Source of the DNA: Pseudoxanthomonas sp. PXM02
Lineage (GTDB): Bacteria; Pseudomonadota; Gammaproteobacteria; Xanthomonadales; Xanthomonadaceae
Length of the DNA: 64,000 nt
Assembly: GCF_014851805.1 (NCBI RefSeq)
Contig: NZ_JACVAK010000001.1
Span: 496,001 to 560,000, forward strand
Direction of reading: 5' to 3'
Below, piece by piece: positions 34,994-43,952 of the stretch. The translations under genes were made by a program, and so were the position numbers. Below the pieces are notes generated by a model that was given only the letters and a program-made list of their open reading frames with translations, did no database searches and had not been told where the DNA came from. Positions within the stretch are counted from its first letter, which is position 1. Each line of letters starts with the position of its first letter.

Positions 34994-37900
34994 TCAGGCG
35001 GCGTCGACCACCACCGTTTCCATCTGCGCCGCAGGCCGGCCCAACAGGTAGCCCTGGCCGAGATGGCAGCCCAGTTCGATCAACGACTGGCGCTGCTCTT
35101 CCGTCTCCACGCCTTCGGCGATCGTCTCGATGCCCAGCGTGCTGGCGAGCGCCAGGATGGCCCGTACCAGTGCCAGGCTTTCCGGACGTGCCTCGTTGCC
35201 CAGGCCTGACACGAAACTGCGGTCGATCTTCAGTACCGAGATCGGGAACCGGTGCAGGTAGGACAGCGCCGAGAATCCCGTACCGAAATCGTCCAGCTGC
35301 GCGAGGATGCCGTGCTGGCGCAGCGTGCGCAGGATGCGCAGCGTCCGCGGCGCGTCGTCGAGCAGCGCGACCTCGGTGATTTCCAGACGCAGGCGCGACG
35401 GATCGGCGCCCTGCGCCTCGAACATCGCCAGCAGGCGGTCGCCGAAATCGGGCGAACGGAAATGCCGCGGCGAGACGTTGACGGAGATATAGCCTTCGAC
35501 GCCACGCGCGATCTGCCTCACCACCTGTTCGTACAGCAGCCAGTCGACCTGTTCGATCAGGCCGCTGTGCTCGCCCAGGCCGATGAACTCTGCCGGCAGC
35601 AGCAGGCCACGTCGCTCGTGCTGCCAGCGCAGCAGCGCTTCGTGGCCGATGACGCGACCGTCGTCCATGCGCCGGATCGGCTGGTAGAACGGCAGGAAAT
35701 CGCGATGGTTGATCGCGCGGCGTAGGTCGGCTTCGAGATCCAGGCTCTGCACGGCGGCTTCGCGCATGGCCTCGTCGAACATCGCGCAGCGGTCGCGCCC
35801 CTGCTCCTTCGCGCGGTACATCGCCGCGTCCGCGTCGCGCAGCAGTTCTTCGCCATTGCGGTAACGGGGGTGCCAGACCGCGATGCCGAGACTAGCCGAC
35901 GGGAACAGTTCGCGCCCGGCCACCCACATCGGCAGGCCGAGCACGGCGAGCAGGCGCTGGGCGAAGTCGCGCACGTTCTCGACGCCTTCAGCGTATTCCA
36001 CCAGCAGCGCGAATTCGTCGCCGCCCAGGCGCGACACCACGTCCTCGTCGCGCACGCTCATGGTGATGCGGCGCGCGACCTCCACCAGCAGTTCGTCGCC
36101 AGCGGCGTGACCCATGCTGTCGTTGACCAGCTTGAACCGGTCCAGGTCGAGGAACAGCACGGCGAAGGCCTGACCATCGCCATGCCGCGCGCGCTCGATC
36201 GCGGCCGACAGGCGATCCAGAAGATGCGGGCGATTCGGCAACCCGGTCAGCGCGTCATGCGTGGCCTGGTGGGTCAGCTGCTGTTCGACGCGCAGGCGCT
36301 CGCCGATCTGGGACCGCAACTGGTGGTTCGCCTCGGCCAGCTCGCGCGTACGTTCGTCGACGCGGCGCTCCAGCTCGGCATGCGCACTGCGCAGGCGCTC
36401 CTGCGCGCGCTGGCGATCCAGACCGTTGCCAATATGGTGGGCCACGAAGGTCAGCAGGTTCTGGTCGTGCGGGGTGAACTTCACGTCGTCGGAGTAGCTC
36501 TGCACCACCACCGTCCCCACGACGTCTTCGCCGCGGAACAGCGGCACGCCCAGCCAGCTGTGGGCGGGCGGTCCGTGCTGCAGCACCTTGCCGGCTTCCG
36601 CCAGCTGGCCGATCACCTCGCGGTCGGCCAGCAGCGGCCGGCCGGTTTCGATGACGTACTCGGTCAGGCCATTGGTCATGCGGCGCGACTTGCGCATGGG
36701 GTCGCGCTCGTCGATCGAGTACGGGAAGTTCAACTGCCCGCCGTCGTCGGAGACCAGCGCGATATAGAAGTTGCGCGCATTGATCAGTTCGTCGACGACC
36801 GTGTGCACGTCGGCATAGAAGCGTTCCAGGCTCTCCGACGTGATGGCCAGGTCGGTGATGCGGAACAGCGCACGCTGCAGCTTCTCCGCGCGTTTGCGTT
36901 CCATGATCTCGGCCTGCAGCTCGCGGTTGGCGCGCTGCAACTCATGCGTGCGCACCGCCACGCGGTGTTCCAGTTCGACATGGGCGTGCTTGCGGTCGAG
37001 CGCGGTGAGGATGTGCTGGGCGACGTAGCCCAGCAGCGCGCGGTCTTCGTCCGCGTAACTGGCCGGGGCGTCGTAGCTCTGCACGACGATGGCGCCGCAG
37101 ACATGGTCGTCGCGACGCATCGGTACGCCTAGCCAGTCCAGGCTGTCCGGGCCATGCGAAGGATCGCGGACCACGCCCAGCTTCTGCCGGATCACCGCCG
37201 AGGGTCCGCGCAGCGGTTGTCCGTGACGCAACAGCGCGAACGTCATGCTGTTGACCATTTCCTCCTCGCCAAACTCCCGCTCGGGTTCGGCGATATAGGG
37301 GTCGCGCTGGTCGGCGAAGTAGAGGAAGCGAACGGTCCGGCGCTGGTCGTCGTACAGGACGATGTAGCAGTTCTCCGCGTACATCAGCGAGTTCACCACC
37401 GCATGGATGCGGCGGAGCATCTCCGGCATTTCGAGGTCGGCGCCGGCGAGGTCGGCGATCTCGTAGAGCGCCTGCTGCAGGCGCTTGGACTTTTCCAGCG
37501 ACACCACGCGGGCCTGCGCCCGCGAGGCATCCAGCGACGTCACCAGCAGCGTGCGCGCCAGCAGGACCCACGAGGCCTCCTCGGCCTCCGCCAACGGCGC
37601 CGGCAGCGCCAGCGCCAGCGCAACGCGGGCATTGCCGTCGGCGTTGTCCCAGGCATACGCGCGTGATTCGGGCCCGTCGTGCTCGACGATGGCTTCGGCC
37701 AGGGCATGTTCGGCGCGTCGCCGCAGTGCGCTGGACGCGCCCGGTGTGGCACCGCTGCCGTTGCCCAAAGCCCAGTCGCGCCAGCAGACCGCCAGTTCAG
37801 CGCCCTCCGGCAGCAACCCACGCAGGACCCTCGCGATCCGTTCCGCCGGGGAGGCGTCCGCGCTGGCTGGGTTGTCGGCGCTGATCGATGGCGTAGGCAT
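34994..37900 (-). CDS. GAF-GAF-GGDEF-EAL c-di-GMP signalling protein
   Basis: A 968-residue cytoplasmic protein. After a variable N-terminus, a first GAF domain lies at about 150-310 (MYAENCYIVLYDDQ), a coiled coil with EHRVAVRTHELQRANREL, a second GAF (about 365-515), another coiled coil, then GGDEF (about 550-715, RLGGDEFALL) and EAL (about 725-965, with EALLRW, DDFGTGFSALSYL and GVETEEQ). Both catalytic signatures are intact, so it may make and break c-di-GMP depending on the GAF ligands. No haem or chromophore Cys is obvious. ATG 37900 (MPTPSI) was chosen; the frame stays open to 39343 only through GC-rich shadow. Confidence 0.9.
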   Translation of the reverse strand: MPTPSISADNPASADASPAERIARVLRGLLPEGAELAVCWRDWALGNGSGATPGASSALRRRAEHALAEAIVEHDGPESRAYAWDNADGNARVALALALPAPLAEAEEASWVLLARTLLVTSLDASRAQARVVSLEKSKRLQQALYEIADLAGADLEMPEMLRRIHAVVNSLMYAENCYIVLYDDQRRTVRFLYFADQRDPYIAEPEREFGEEEMVNSMTFALLRHGQPLRGPSAVIRQKLGVVRDPSHGPDSLDWLGVPMRRDDHVCGAIVVQSYDAPASYADEDRALLGYVAQHILTALDRKHAHVELEHRVAVRTHELQRANRELQAEIMERKRAEKLQRALFRITDLAITSESLERFYADVHTVVDELINARNFYIALVSDDGGQLNFPYSIDERDPMRKSRRMTNGLTEYVIETGRPLLADREVIGQLAEAGKVLQHGPPAHSWLGVPLFRGEDVVGTVVVQSYSDDVKFTPHDQNLLTFVAHHIGNGLDRQRAQERLRSAHAELERRVDERTRELAEANHQLRSQIGERLRVEQQLTHQATHDALTGLPNRPHLLDRLSAAIERARHGDGQAFAVLFLDLDRFKLVNDSMGHAAGDELLVEVARRITMSVRDEDVVSRLGGDEFALLVEYAEGVENVRDFAQRLLAVLGLPMWVAGRELFPSASLGIAVWHPRYRNGEELLRDADAAMYRAKEQGRDRCAMFDEAMREAAVQSLDLEADLRRAINHRDFLPFYQPIRRMDDGRVIGHEALLRWQHERRGLLLPAEFIGLGEHSGLIEQVDWLLYEQVVRQIARGVEGYISVNVSPRHFRSPDFGDRLLAMFEAQGADPSRLRLEITEVALLDDAPRTLRILRTLRQHGILAQLDDFGTGFSALSYLHRFPISVLKIDRSFVSGLGNEARPESLALVRAILALASTLGIETIAEGVETEEQRQSLIELGCHLGQGYLLGRPAAQMETVVVDAA

Positions 37901-38101
37901 GCCCGTGGTCCGACCGAGTCGGTGTGCAGTATCTGGAAGTCCCCCGGCGGCGAGCATACCGCCTGCCACCCCCTGAACGGAAACCGCGTACACAACCCCG
38001 CCGCCGGTCTTCGGCCGTTTGCCATGCATGTGCCTGCTTTCCCTGCTCCCGCCGCTCTCGCTGCCCCGGCCGTGCTTCCGCAAGCCCGGCCGAGGATGAA
38101 C

Positions 38102-38719
38102 ATGACGGGCTCCGGCCCTTGCCCCAGCTTCACGGGCGCGCAGCGAGCGCTTACGCTGGCGCTGGTGAACGACCTTGCCGAACCCGCCGACGAGACCCTG
38201 ATGCTGGCTTACGCCGCGGGCGACGCGTCGGCCTTCGAGCAGCTCTATGCGCGCCACCGCGGCCCGCTGTACCGGTTCCTGCTGCGGCACCTGCGCGACG
38301 CCGCGCTGGCCGACGAGTTCTTCCAGGACACCTGGCAGCGCGTGATCAGCGCGCGCCAGGGCTGGAAACCGGAAGCGGCGTTCGGGACCTGGCTGTACCG
38401 GATCGCGCACAATCGCCTGAACGACCACTGGCGCGCATCGAAGCATCGCCCCGCCGCACCGGACGATGCGGATGAACGCACGGCACGCGTGCCGGATCCG
38501 GACACGCCGGAGCGGCAGCTGTCCGAGTTCGAGCAGCGTCGGCGGTTGCAACTGGCCATGGACGAATTGCCAGCCGAGCAGCGCGAAGTGCTGCTGCTGC
38601 GGCTGGAGCAGGAACTGACCCTGGAGGAGATCGGCGAGATCACCGGCGTGGGCCGGGAAACCGTGAAGTCGCGCCTGCGGTATGCGATGGACCGGTTGCG
38701 GACGAGATTGAACGAATGA
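38102..38719 (+). CDS. ECF-type RNA polymerase sigma factor
   Basis: A 205-residue sigma-70 family protein of the ECF class: region 2 (about 30-95, ASAFEQLYARHRGPLYRFLL and DEFFQDTWQRV) and region 4 (about 145-200, LPAEQREVLLLRLEQE and LEEIGEITGVGRETVKSRL). ATG 38102 was chosen because GAGG lies 6 nt upstream; GTG 38165, which starts nearer the conserved part, is an alternative. Its stop overlaps the start of the next gene as ATGA, the usual coupling of sigma and anti-sigma genes. Confidence 0.85.
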   Translation: MTGSGPCPSFTGAQRALTLALVNDLAEPADETLMLAYAAGDASAFEQLYARHRGPLYRFLLRHLRDAALADEFFQDTWQRVISARQGWKPEAAFGTWLYRIAHNRLNDHWRASKHRPAAPDDADERTARVPDPDTPERQLSEFEQRRRLQLAMDELPAEQREVLLLRLEQELTLEEIGEITGVGRETVKSRLRYAMDRLRTRLNE

Positions 38720-39864
38720 GCATGCCCCACGAGCCCCTGACCCCCGAAGAGCGCGCCCTCGCGCAGTCGCTGTCCCGGCTGGGACCGCACGGCGGCCCGT
38801 CGCCCGACCTGGATGCACGCATCCTCGGCGCGGCGCGTGCTGCCGTGCAGCCGTCCACGGCGACGACGGAACAGGTGCGGCCTGCACGCCGTCGCTGGCC
38901 CCTGGGCATGGGGGTGGCGGCGTCGATGCTGCTCGCGGCCGGTATCGCCTGGCAGCTTCGTCCGATGCACGAAATGCCGATCGCCAGCGAAGCACCGATG
39001 GACGCGGAGCGGTCAGCCGGCGTGGACGCGGAACCCCAGGCTGCCGACGCCGCCGCCGCTGCGATGCCGATCGCCGATGTGCCGCCGCCCGCCGCCATCG
39101 CGGTGGAAGAAGCGCCCACCCCGATGGCGGCCAAGATATCGCCGCCGCCCGCTGTCGCACAGACGCCCCCGACACCCGGACCTGCCCGCCAGAATGCGGA
39201 AGCGGCCGCCCGGCAGGAACCCGCGCCGAAACGCGGTCCCCTGGCGCTGATCCCGGTGCCCGCGAGCCCGCCTGCGCCTCCCGCGCCCGAGCCAGCACCA
39301 CAGGCGTTTCCCGCGGAGGCCGACAGCTATTCGTATTCGGCACCTGCCCCGGCCGCGACAGCGGCGTCGGAGGCCGCGTTGCGCGAACAGGTACAGCAGC
39401 GTATCGGCGCCCAGCAGGAGCAGGAGCAACGGGCGCGGCAGGTCGAGTACCGGCGGGAAGCAGCGGCTGAAGCAGCGGCCAAAGCCGAAGACAACCGAAC
39501 GCTCGACACCATCGCCGTCACCGGCAACCGGGTGAAGTCGCGGGAACGCCGCTCCAAGGCACAGGACGTCGTCTCGGCACCCGCGCCGGCGCCCGCCATG
39601 GCCCCGCCTCCCCCGCCACCGCCTGCCGCGAGTGCAGGCAGTGTCCAGCCCAGTGCTGCACGCAATGCGTTGCGCCGCACCGATCTGCAGGTACCGGTCG
39701 ATGCGGACACGCGGCTGACACCCGACGAATGGCTGGAGCGCATCCGGTTGCGCCGCGACCTGGGCGACGACGCCAATGCGCTGCGCAGCCTTCAGCTGTT
39801 CGTGCAGGAACATCCTTTCCAGCGCGTGCCGGACGACTTGCGCCCCCTGCTCGGCAACCCGTGA
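38716..39864 (+). CDS. Putative anti-sigma factor with a VTGNR motif
   Basis: A 382-residue protein, translationally coupled to the sigma gene. The N-terminal 60 residues are cytoplasmic and would be the sigma-binding part; they lack the His-x3-Cys-x2-Cys zinc motif of common anti-sigma domains. One membrane helix follows (61-80), then a long Pro/Ala-rich periplasmic linker, a charged helical stretch (220-258), the plug-like motif LDTIAVTGNRVKS (263-275), more Pro, and a C-terminal conserved segment (TPDEWLERIRLRRDLGDDANALRSL). Function is inferred from position and topology only. Confidence 0.7.
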   Translation: MSMPHEPLTPEERALAQSLSRLGPHGGPSPDLDARILGAARAAVQPSTATTEQVRPARRRWPLGMGVAASMLLAAGIAWQLRPMHEMPIASEAPMDAERSAGVDAEPQAADAAAAAMPIADVPPPAAIAVEEAPTPMAAKISPPPAVAQTPPTPGPARQNAEAAARQEPAPKRGPLALIPVPASPPAPPAPEPAPQAFPAEADSYSYSAPAPAATAASEAALREQVQQRIGAQQEQEQRARQVEYRREAAAEAAAKAEDNRTLDTIAVTGNRVKSRERRSKAQDVVSAPAPAPAMAPPPPPPPAASAGSVQPSAARNALRRTDLQVPVDADTRLTPDEWLERIRLRRDLGDDANALRSLQLFVQEHPFQRVPDDLRPLLGNP

Positions 39865-40448
39865 GCGACACCCTCGCCGCACGCGCCTCGCAGTTGCTGG
39901 AGGTGAAGCACAGCCGTTTCCTCGCCCAGGCAGCGCCCGTCGGCAACGCCGACGAAGCGCTCGCGTTCCTGCGCGAGATCGGCGATCCCGCGGCGACCCA
40001 CAATTGCTGGGCGTACCGGATCGGCCAGGACTACCGCTCCAGCGACGATGGCGAGCCTGCGGGAACGGCCGGCAGGCCGATCCTGGCCGCGATCGACGGC
40101 CAGGGCTTCGATCGCGTGATGGTGGTGGTGACGCGCTGGTACGGCGGCATCAAGCTGGGCGCGGGCGGACTGGTGAGGGCCTATGGCGGCGCTGCTGCGG
40201 AGTGCCTGCGGCTGGCGCCCCGTGAGCCGCTGATAGCCCTGGCGACGCTGGCGCTGACCTGCCCGTTCGACGATCTTGGGCACGTGCATGCCGCCCTGAC
40301 CGCCCACAAGGCGGTAAAGCTGGACGAAGGCTTCGACGAGACCGGAGCACACCTGCGCGTGCAACTGCCCGCGGATCGCGTGGATGCCTTGAAATCGCAG
40401 CTGCGCGACGCCACCCGTAACCGGGTGCGCTTCATCGAGCCGGCATAG
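39861..40448 (+). CDS. YigZ/IMPACT family protein
   Basis: A 195-residue cytoplasmic protein of the YigZ/IMPACT family. The N-terminal domain has the hallmark THNCWAYRIG and SSDDGEPAGTAGRPIL followed by VTRWYGGIKLGAGGLVRAYG; the C-terminal domain is the YigZ ferredoxin-like half. Biochemical function is unclear; homologues are linked to translation control under stress. GTG 39861 overlaps the preceding TGA (GTGA), and the conserved start lies right there, so GTG is favoured. Confidence 0.9.
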   Translation: MSDTLAARASQLLEVKHSRFLAQAAPVGNADEALAFLREIGDPAATHNCWAYRIGQDYRSSDDGEPAGTAGRPILAAIDGQGFDRVMVVVTRWYGGIKLGAGGLVRAYGGAAAECLRLAPREPLIALATLALTCPFDDLGHVHAALTAHKAVKLDEGFDETGAHLRVQLPADRVDALKSQLRDATRNRVRFIEPA

Positions 40449-40470
40449 TCGTCCGGAAACCGGCAGGTGT

Positions 40471-40537
40471 TTGTGGAAGGGGCTTCCGGTACGACGGAAG
40501 CATGGCGGCCTGGTCGGGGCTGAAGCCTCTTCCACAA
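40471..40537. repeat. Palindromic intergenic repeat (TTGTGGAAG type)
   Basis: TTGTGGAAGGGGCTTC (40471-40486) and GAAGCCTCTTCCACAA (40522-40537) are inverted with one G-T mismatch, around a 35-nt loop. Distinct from the GTGGGAGCGAC family elsewhere in the window, but of the same interspersed palindrome design. Confidence 0.7.
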
Positions 40538-40559
40538 CCGCTTTGAACATGGATTCCGC

Positions 40560-42338
40560 ATGAGCGCCCAGATCGAGACGCCGGCCGACGCTGCCGCAAA
40601 ACCCAAGGCCAAGCTGGGCACCCTGCGCGCCTTGTGGCCGTTCGTGCGCATGCACGGCGGTCTGTTCACCGCCTGGTTGCTGGCGCTGGCACTGGCCTCG
40701 GCGGCGACACTGAGCCTGCCGGTCGCGTTCCGTCAGATGATCGACAACGGGTTCACCGACGGCGCCAATATCAATCGCGCCTTCCTGTTCCTGTTCGTGG
40801 TGGCCGTGGTGCTGGCATTGGCGAGCGCGGCACGCTTCTACTTCGTGTCGTTGCTGGGCGAGAAGGTCGTTGCCGACCTGCGCGGCCAGTTGTATGGCCA
40901 TCTGATCGGACTGGATGCGGAATTCCACGACCGCACCCGCAGCGGCGAACTGGTGTCGCGACTGTCGGCAGACAGCGAACTGCTGCGCACCGTGGTGGCC
41001 ACCAGCATGTCGGTCGCACTGCGCAGCAGCGTCACCGTCATCGGCAGCCTGGCCATGCTGTTCGTCACCAGCCCGCGCCTGGCGGCGTTCGCGCTGATCG
41101 GCATCCCGCTGGCCGTATTGCCGATCGTGCTGGGGGCACGCCGGCTGGAAAAAGCATCGCGCGCCAGCCAGGACCGTGTGGCCGACGCCAATACGCTGGC
41201 CAGCGAAACCCTCGGCGCCGTGCGCACCGTGCAGGCGCATGCGCGTGAACCGTACGAGCGAGGTCGCTTCGGCGCTGCCATCGCGACCGCCGTGGAGACC
41301 GCGCGTCGCCGCATCCGCGCGCAGGCATGGGTCACTGCTGCCGCGATCACGCTGATCTTCGGCGCCATCACACTGGTGCTGTGGTCCGGCGCGCATGACG
41401 TCATCGACGGCACGATGAGCGCAGGCACCCTCGGCCAGTTCGTCCTGTATGCCCTGATCGGCGGTGGCTCCGTCGGCGCCCTGGCCGAGGTCTGGAACGA
41501 ACTGCAGCGCGCGGCCGGCGGCATGGGCCGCATCGCCGAACTGCTGGGCGAAACCCCGGCGATCCGCGCACCTGCCACGCCGCACGCGCTGGCCGCACCG
41601 GTGAAGGGTGAGATCCGTTTCGACAACGTCTCCTTCCACTATCCGTCCCGCCCCGACCTGCCCGCGCTCGACGACTTCGACCTGACCGTGCATCCGGGCG
41701 AGACCGTCGCGCTCGTCGGCCCGTCCGGCGCCGGCAAGAGCACCGTGTTCTCGATGCTGCTGCGCTTCCACGACGCGCAGACCGGCAGCGTGCGCGTCGA
41801 TGGCGTCGACCTGCGCGAACTGGCACCGTCCGACCTGCGCGAGCACATTGCGCTGGTGCCGCAGCAGCCGACGATCTTCGCCGCCAGCGCGGCCGAGAAC
41901 ATCCGCTACGGCAAGCTGGACGCCACCGACGCCGAGTTGCAGGCCGCCGCGGAAGCCGCAGAAGCCGACGACTTCATCCGCGAACTGCCTGGCGGCTTCG
42001 ACAGCCAACTGGGCGAGCGCGGCGCTCGCCTGTCCGGTGGCCAGCAGCAGCGCATCGCCATCGCGCGCGCCCTGTTGAAGGATGCCCCCATCCTGCTGCT
42101 CGACGAAGCCACCAGCGCGCTGGATGCGCAGAGCGAGCGGGCCGTGCAGAACGCACTGGAGCGACTCATGGACGGGCGTACCACGCTGGTCATCGCACAC
42201 CGCTTGGCGACCGTGCAGAAGGCCGACCGCATCGTGGTCATGGATCGCGGCCGCATCGTCGCGCAGGGCACCCATGCGGAACTGCTGGCGCAGGACGGCC
42301 TGTACGCCGAACTGGCGCGGCTGCAGTTCCTCGACTGA
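40560..42338 (+). CDS. ABC exporter, fused permease-ATPase (MsbA/LipidA-exporter-like)
   Basis: A 592-residue half-transporter. The membrane domain (about 20-330) has six helices; the nucleotide-binding domain (about 345-592) has Walker A GPSGAGKST, Q-loop PQQPTIF, signature LSGGQQQR, Walker B ILLLDEATSALD and the H-loop VIAHRL. It dimerises to flip lipids, peptides or drugs; the closest resemblance is to the MsbA-like subfamily with an ABC_6TM exporter fold. The palindrome upstream separates it from YigZ. An essential lipid A role cannot be concluded. Confidence 0.9.
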   Translation: MSAQIETPADAAAKPKAKLGTLRALWPFVRMHGGLFTAWLLALALASAATLSLPVAFRQMIDNGFTDGANINRAFLFLFVVAVVLALASAARFYFVSLLGEKVVADLRGQLYGHLIGLDAEFHDRTRSGELVSRLSADSELLRTVVATSMSVALRSSVTVIGSLAMLFVTSPRLAAFALIGIPLAVLPIVLGARRLEKASRASQDRVADANTLASETLGAVRTVQAHAREPYERGRFGAAIATAVETARRRIRAQAWVTAAAITLIFGAITLVLWSGAHDVIDGTMSAGTLGQFVLYALIGGGSVGALAEVWNELQRAAGGMGRIAELLGETPAIRAPATPHALAAPVKGEIRFDNVSFHYPSRPDLPALDDFDLTVHPGETVALVGPSGAGKSTVFSMLLRFHDAQTGSVRVDGVDLRELAPSDLREHIALVPQQPTIFAASAAENIRYGKLDATDAELQAAAEAAEADDFIRELPGGFDSQLGERGARLSGGQQQRIAIARALLKDAPILLLDEATSALDAQSERAVQNALERLMDGRTTLVIAHRLATVQKADRIVVMDRGRIVAQGTHAELLAQDGLYAELARLQFLD

Positions 42339-42415
42339 TCCGCCGCCTGGGCGCACCGATGACGGCCGCGCATCCCGTGGTCTAGGATGCGGCGGTTGCC
42401 CGCCGGAGTCCGTGC

Positions 42416-42796
42416 ATGATTCCCGACTCGTTGCCGCCGCTGCTGCGCGGACTCGGTACCGCCCTGATCCTGCTGACCAGCGCGCTGGTGGTCGTGGTGG
42501 AGCGGAGAGCGGATGACGATGCCGTCGCACTCGCCGCGATGACGCAACTGGCGGTCAAGGCGGAAGAAGCCATGCACCACGGCGAAACCGGCGCCGACGC
42601 GCTCGCCACCGAAGTCCGCCTGCTTCGCCTGCAACTGCAGGGCAACGACCTGGCCGACGATGTCTTCGAGAACCCGTGGTTCCAGTGGCTGGGCCTGCTC
42701 GGCACCGGCCTGATCGCGGCATCGTTCTTCGCCGAGTGGCGACTCAAGCGCGAGGTCGCCCGCGCAGCGCGGGCGGTGGCGCCCAACGCGCCCTGA
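42416..42796 (+). CDS. Hypothetical small membrane protein
   Basis: A 126-residue protein, not recognised. Two hydrophobic segments: LLRGLGTALILLTSALVVVV (9-28) and WLGLLGTGLIAASFFAEW (91-108), joined by a charged helical stretch with EEAMHHGETGADALA. The C-terminal end is basic, suggesting it faces the cytoplasm. The start codon ATG 42416 follows the exporter by 77 bp in the same direction; convergent with the desaturase gene. Confidence 0.6.
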   Translation: MIPDSLPPLLRGLGTALILLTSALVVVVERRADDDAVALAAMTQLAVKAEEAMHHGETGADALATEVRLLRLQLQGNDLADDVFENPWFQWLGLLGTGLIAASFFAEWRLKREVARAARAVAPNAP

Positions 42797-42800
42797 CGGA

Positions 42801-43952
42801 TCAGGCCACCGCGTCGGCCTGCACCAGCGCCGGCACGCGGCGCGGACGGCTGGGGAAGGCATGCCGCACGATGCGCCAGCAGACCTGGCCGAACTGCGTG
42901 AACAGCGTGCCGGTGTTGTAGTGCTGGCCGTAGCGGGCGCAGATGGCACGGACTTCCTTGGCCATTTCTGCATAGCGGTTGGCAGGGATATCGGGGAAGA
43001 AGTGGTGCTCGATCTGGTGGCTCAGGTTGCCCGACATCACGTTCATCAGGAAGCCGCCACGCAGGTTCGACGAGCCACGCAGCTGGCGCAGGTACCAGTG
43101 GCCGCGCGACTCGTTCTTGATGCATTCCTTCGGGAACGTCTCCGCGTTGGCGGTGAAGTGGCCGCAGAAGATGATCACGTAGGTCCACACGTTGCGCAGG
43201 CCGTTGGCGACCATGTTGCCGAGCAGGACCGGCAGGAAGAACGGACCGGCCAACGCCGGATAGATCACGTAATCCTTCGCCAGCTGCCTGCCCATCTTGC
43301 GCACCACCGGCGCGGATTTGCGGCGCAGCTGCTTGTTGGTCATCTTGCCGCTCCACCAGCGGCCCAGTTTCAGGTCCTGGATGGCGATGCCCCACTGGAA
43401 CAGCAGCGCGAACACCACCGCGACGAACGGCTGCACCAGGTAGAACGGGCGCCACTTCTGCTCGGGGAAGATGCGCAGCAGGCCGTAGCCGATGTCGTCG
43501 TCCAGCCCGCGCACGTTGGTATAGGTGTGGTGGCGGAAATTGTGGGTGTGCCGCCAGTTGTCGCTGGTGGCGACGATGTCCCAGTCGTAGGTCTTGCCGT
43601 TGAGCTGCGGATCACCCAGGAAGTCGTACTGGCCGTGGATGACGTTGTGGCCCAGCTCCATGTTGTCCAGGATCTTGCCCAGGCCCAGCGAGAACGCACC
43701 CAGCGCCCACAGCACCCAGAACAGCCAGCCCACCGCGCTGTCGGCCAGCCACAGGCCGCCGGCGACCGCGGCGGAGAACAGCAGCACGCGGCCGATCAGG
43801 TTGGTGTAGCGCACCGCCTTCACCACGTTGCGGATGTAGCGTGCGTCGCGGGCGCCCAGCGTGGCGACGGTCTGCGCGCGCAGGGCGTCGAGTTCCTCGC
43901 CGAAACGGTCCAGTTCGTCGGTGCTGAGCTTGCGGTTGCGGGAAGAGGCCAT
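42801..43952 (-). CDS. Acyl-CoA/fatty-acid desaturase, DesB-like
   Basis: A 383-residue membrane desaturase. The three His clusters of diiron desaturases are present: HNVIH (102-106), HTHNFRHH (135-142) and HQIEHHFFPD near the C-terminus, between hydrophobic segments. It likely introduces a Delta-9 double bond into acyl chains using electrons from the reductase encoded just upstream. ATG 43952 overlaps the reductase stop (ATGA), so the two are cotranslated. Control by the divergent TetR/DesT-type gene is inferred from the arrangement, as in Pseudomonas desCB. Confidence 0.92.
   Translation of the reverse strand: MASSRNRKLSTDELDRFGEELDALRAQTVATLGARDARYIRNVVKAVRYTNLIGRVLLFSAAVAGGLWLADSAVGWLFWVLWALGAFSLGLGKILDNMELGHNVIHGQYDFLGDPQLNGKTYDWDIVATSDNWRHTHNFRHHTYTNVRGLDDDIGYGLLRIFPEQKWRPFYLVQPFVAVVFALLFQWGIAIQDLKLGRWWSGKMTNKQLRRKSAPVVRKMGRQLAKDYVIYPALAGPFFLPVLLGNMVANGLRNVWTYVIIFCGHFTANAETFPKECIKNESRGHWYLRQLRGSSNLRGGFLMNVMSGNLSHQIEHHFFPDIPANRYAEMAKEVRAICARYGQHYNTGTLFTQFGQVCWRIVRHAFPSRPRRVPALVQADAVA

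Noticed and set aside
34994-39343. Reverse open frame extending 1449 codons through the sigma/anti-sigma region
   Set aside because: Only 34994-37900 shows domain similarity; upstream residues are low-complexity Pro/Arg/Ser and antisense to two well-supported genes. High GC keeps the frame open.
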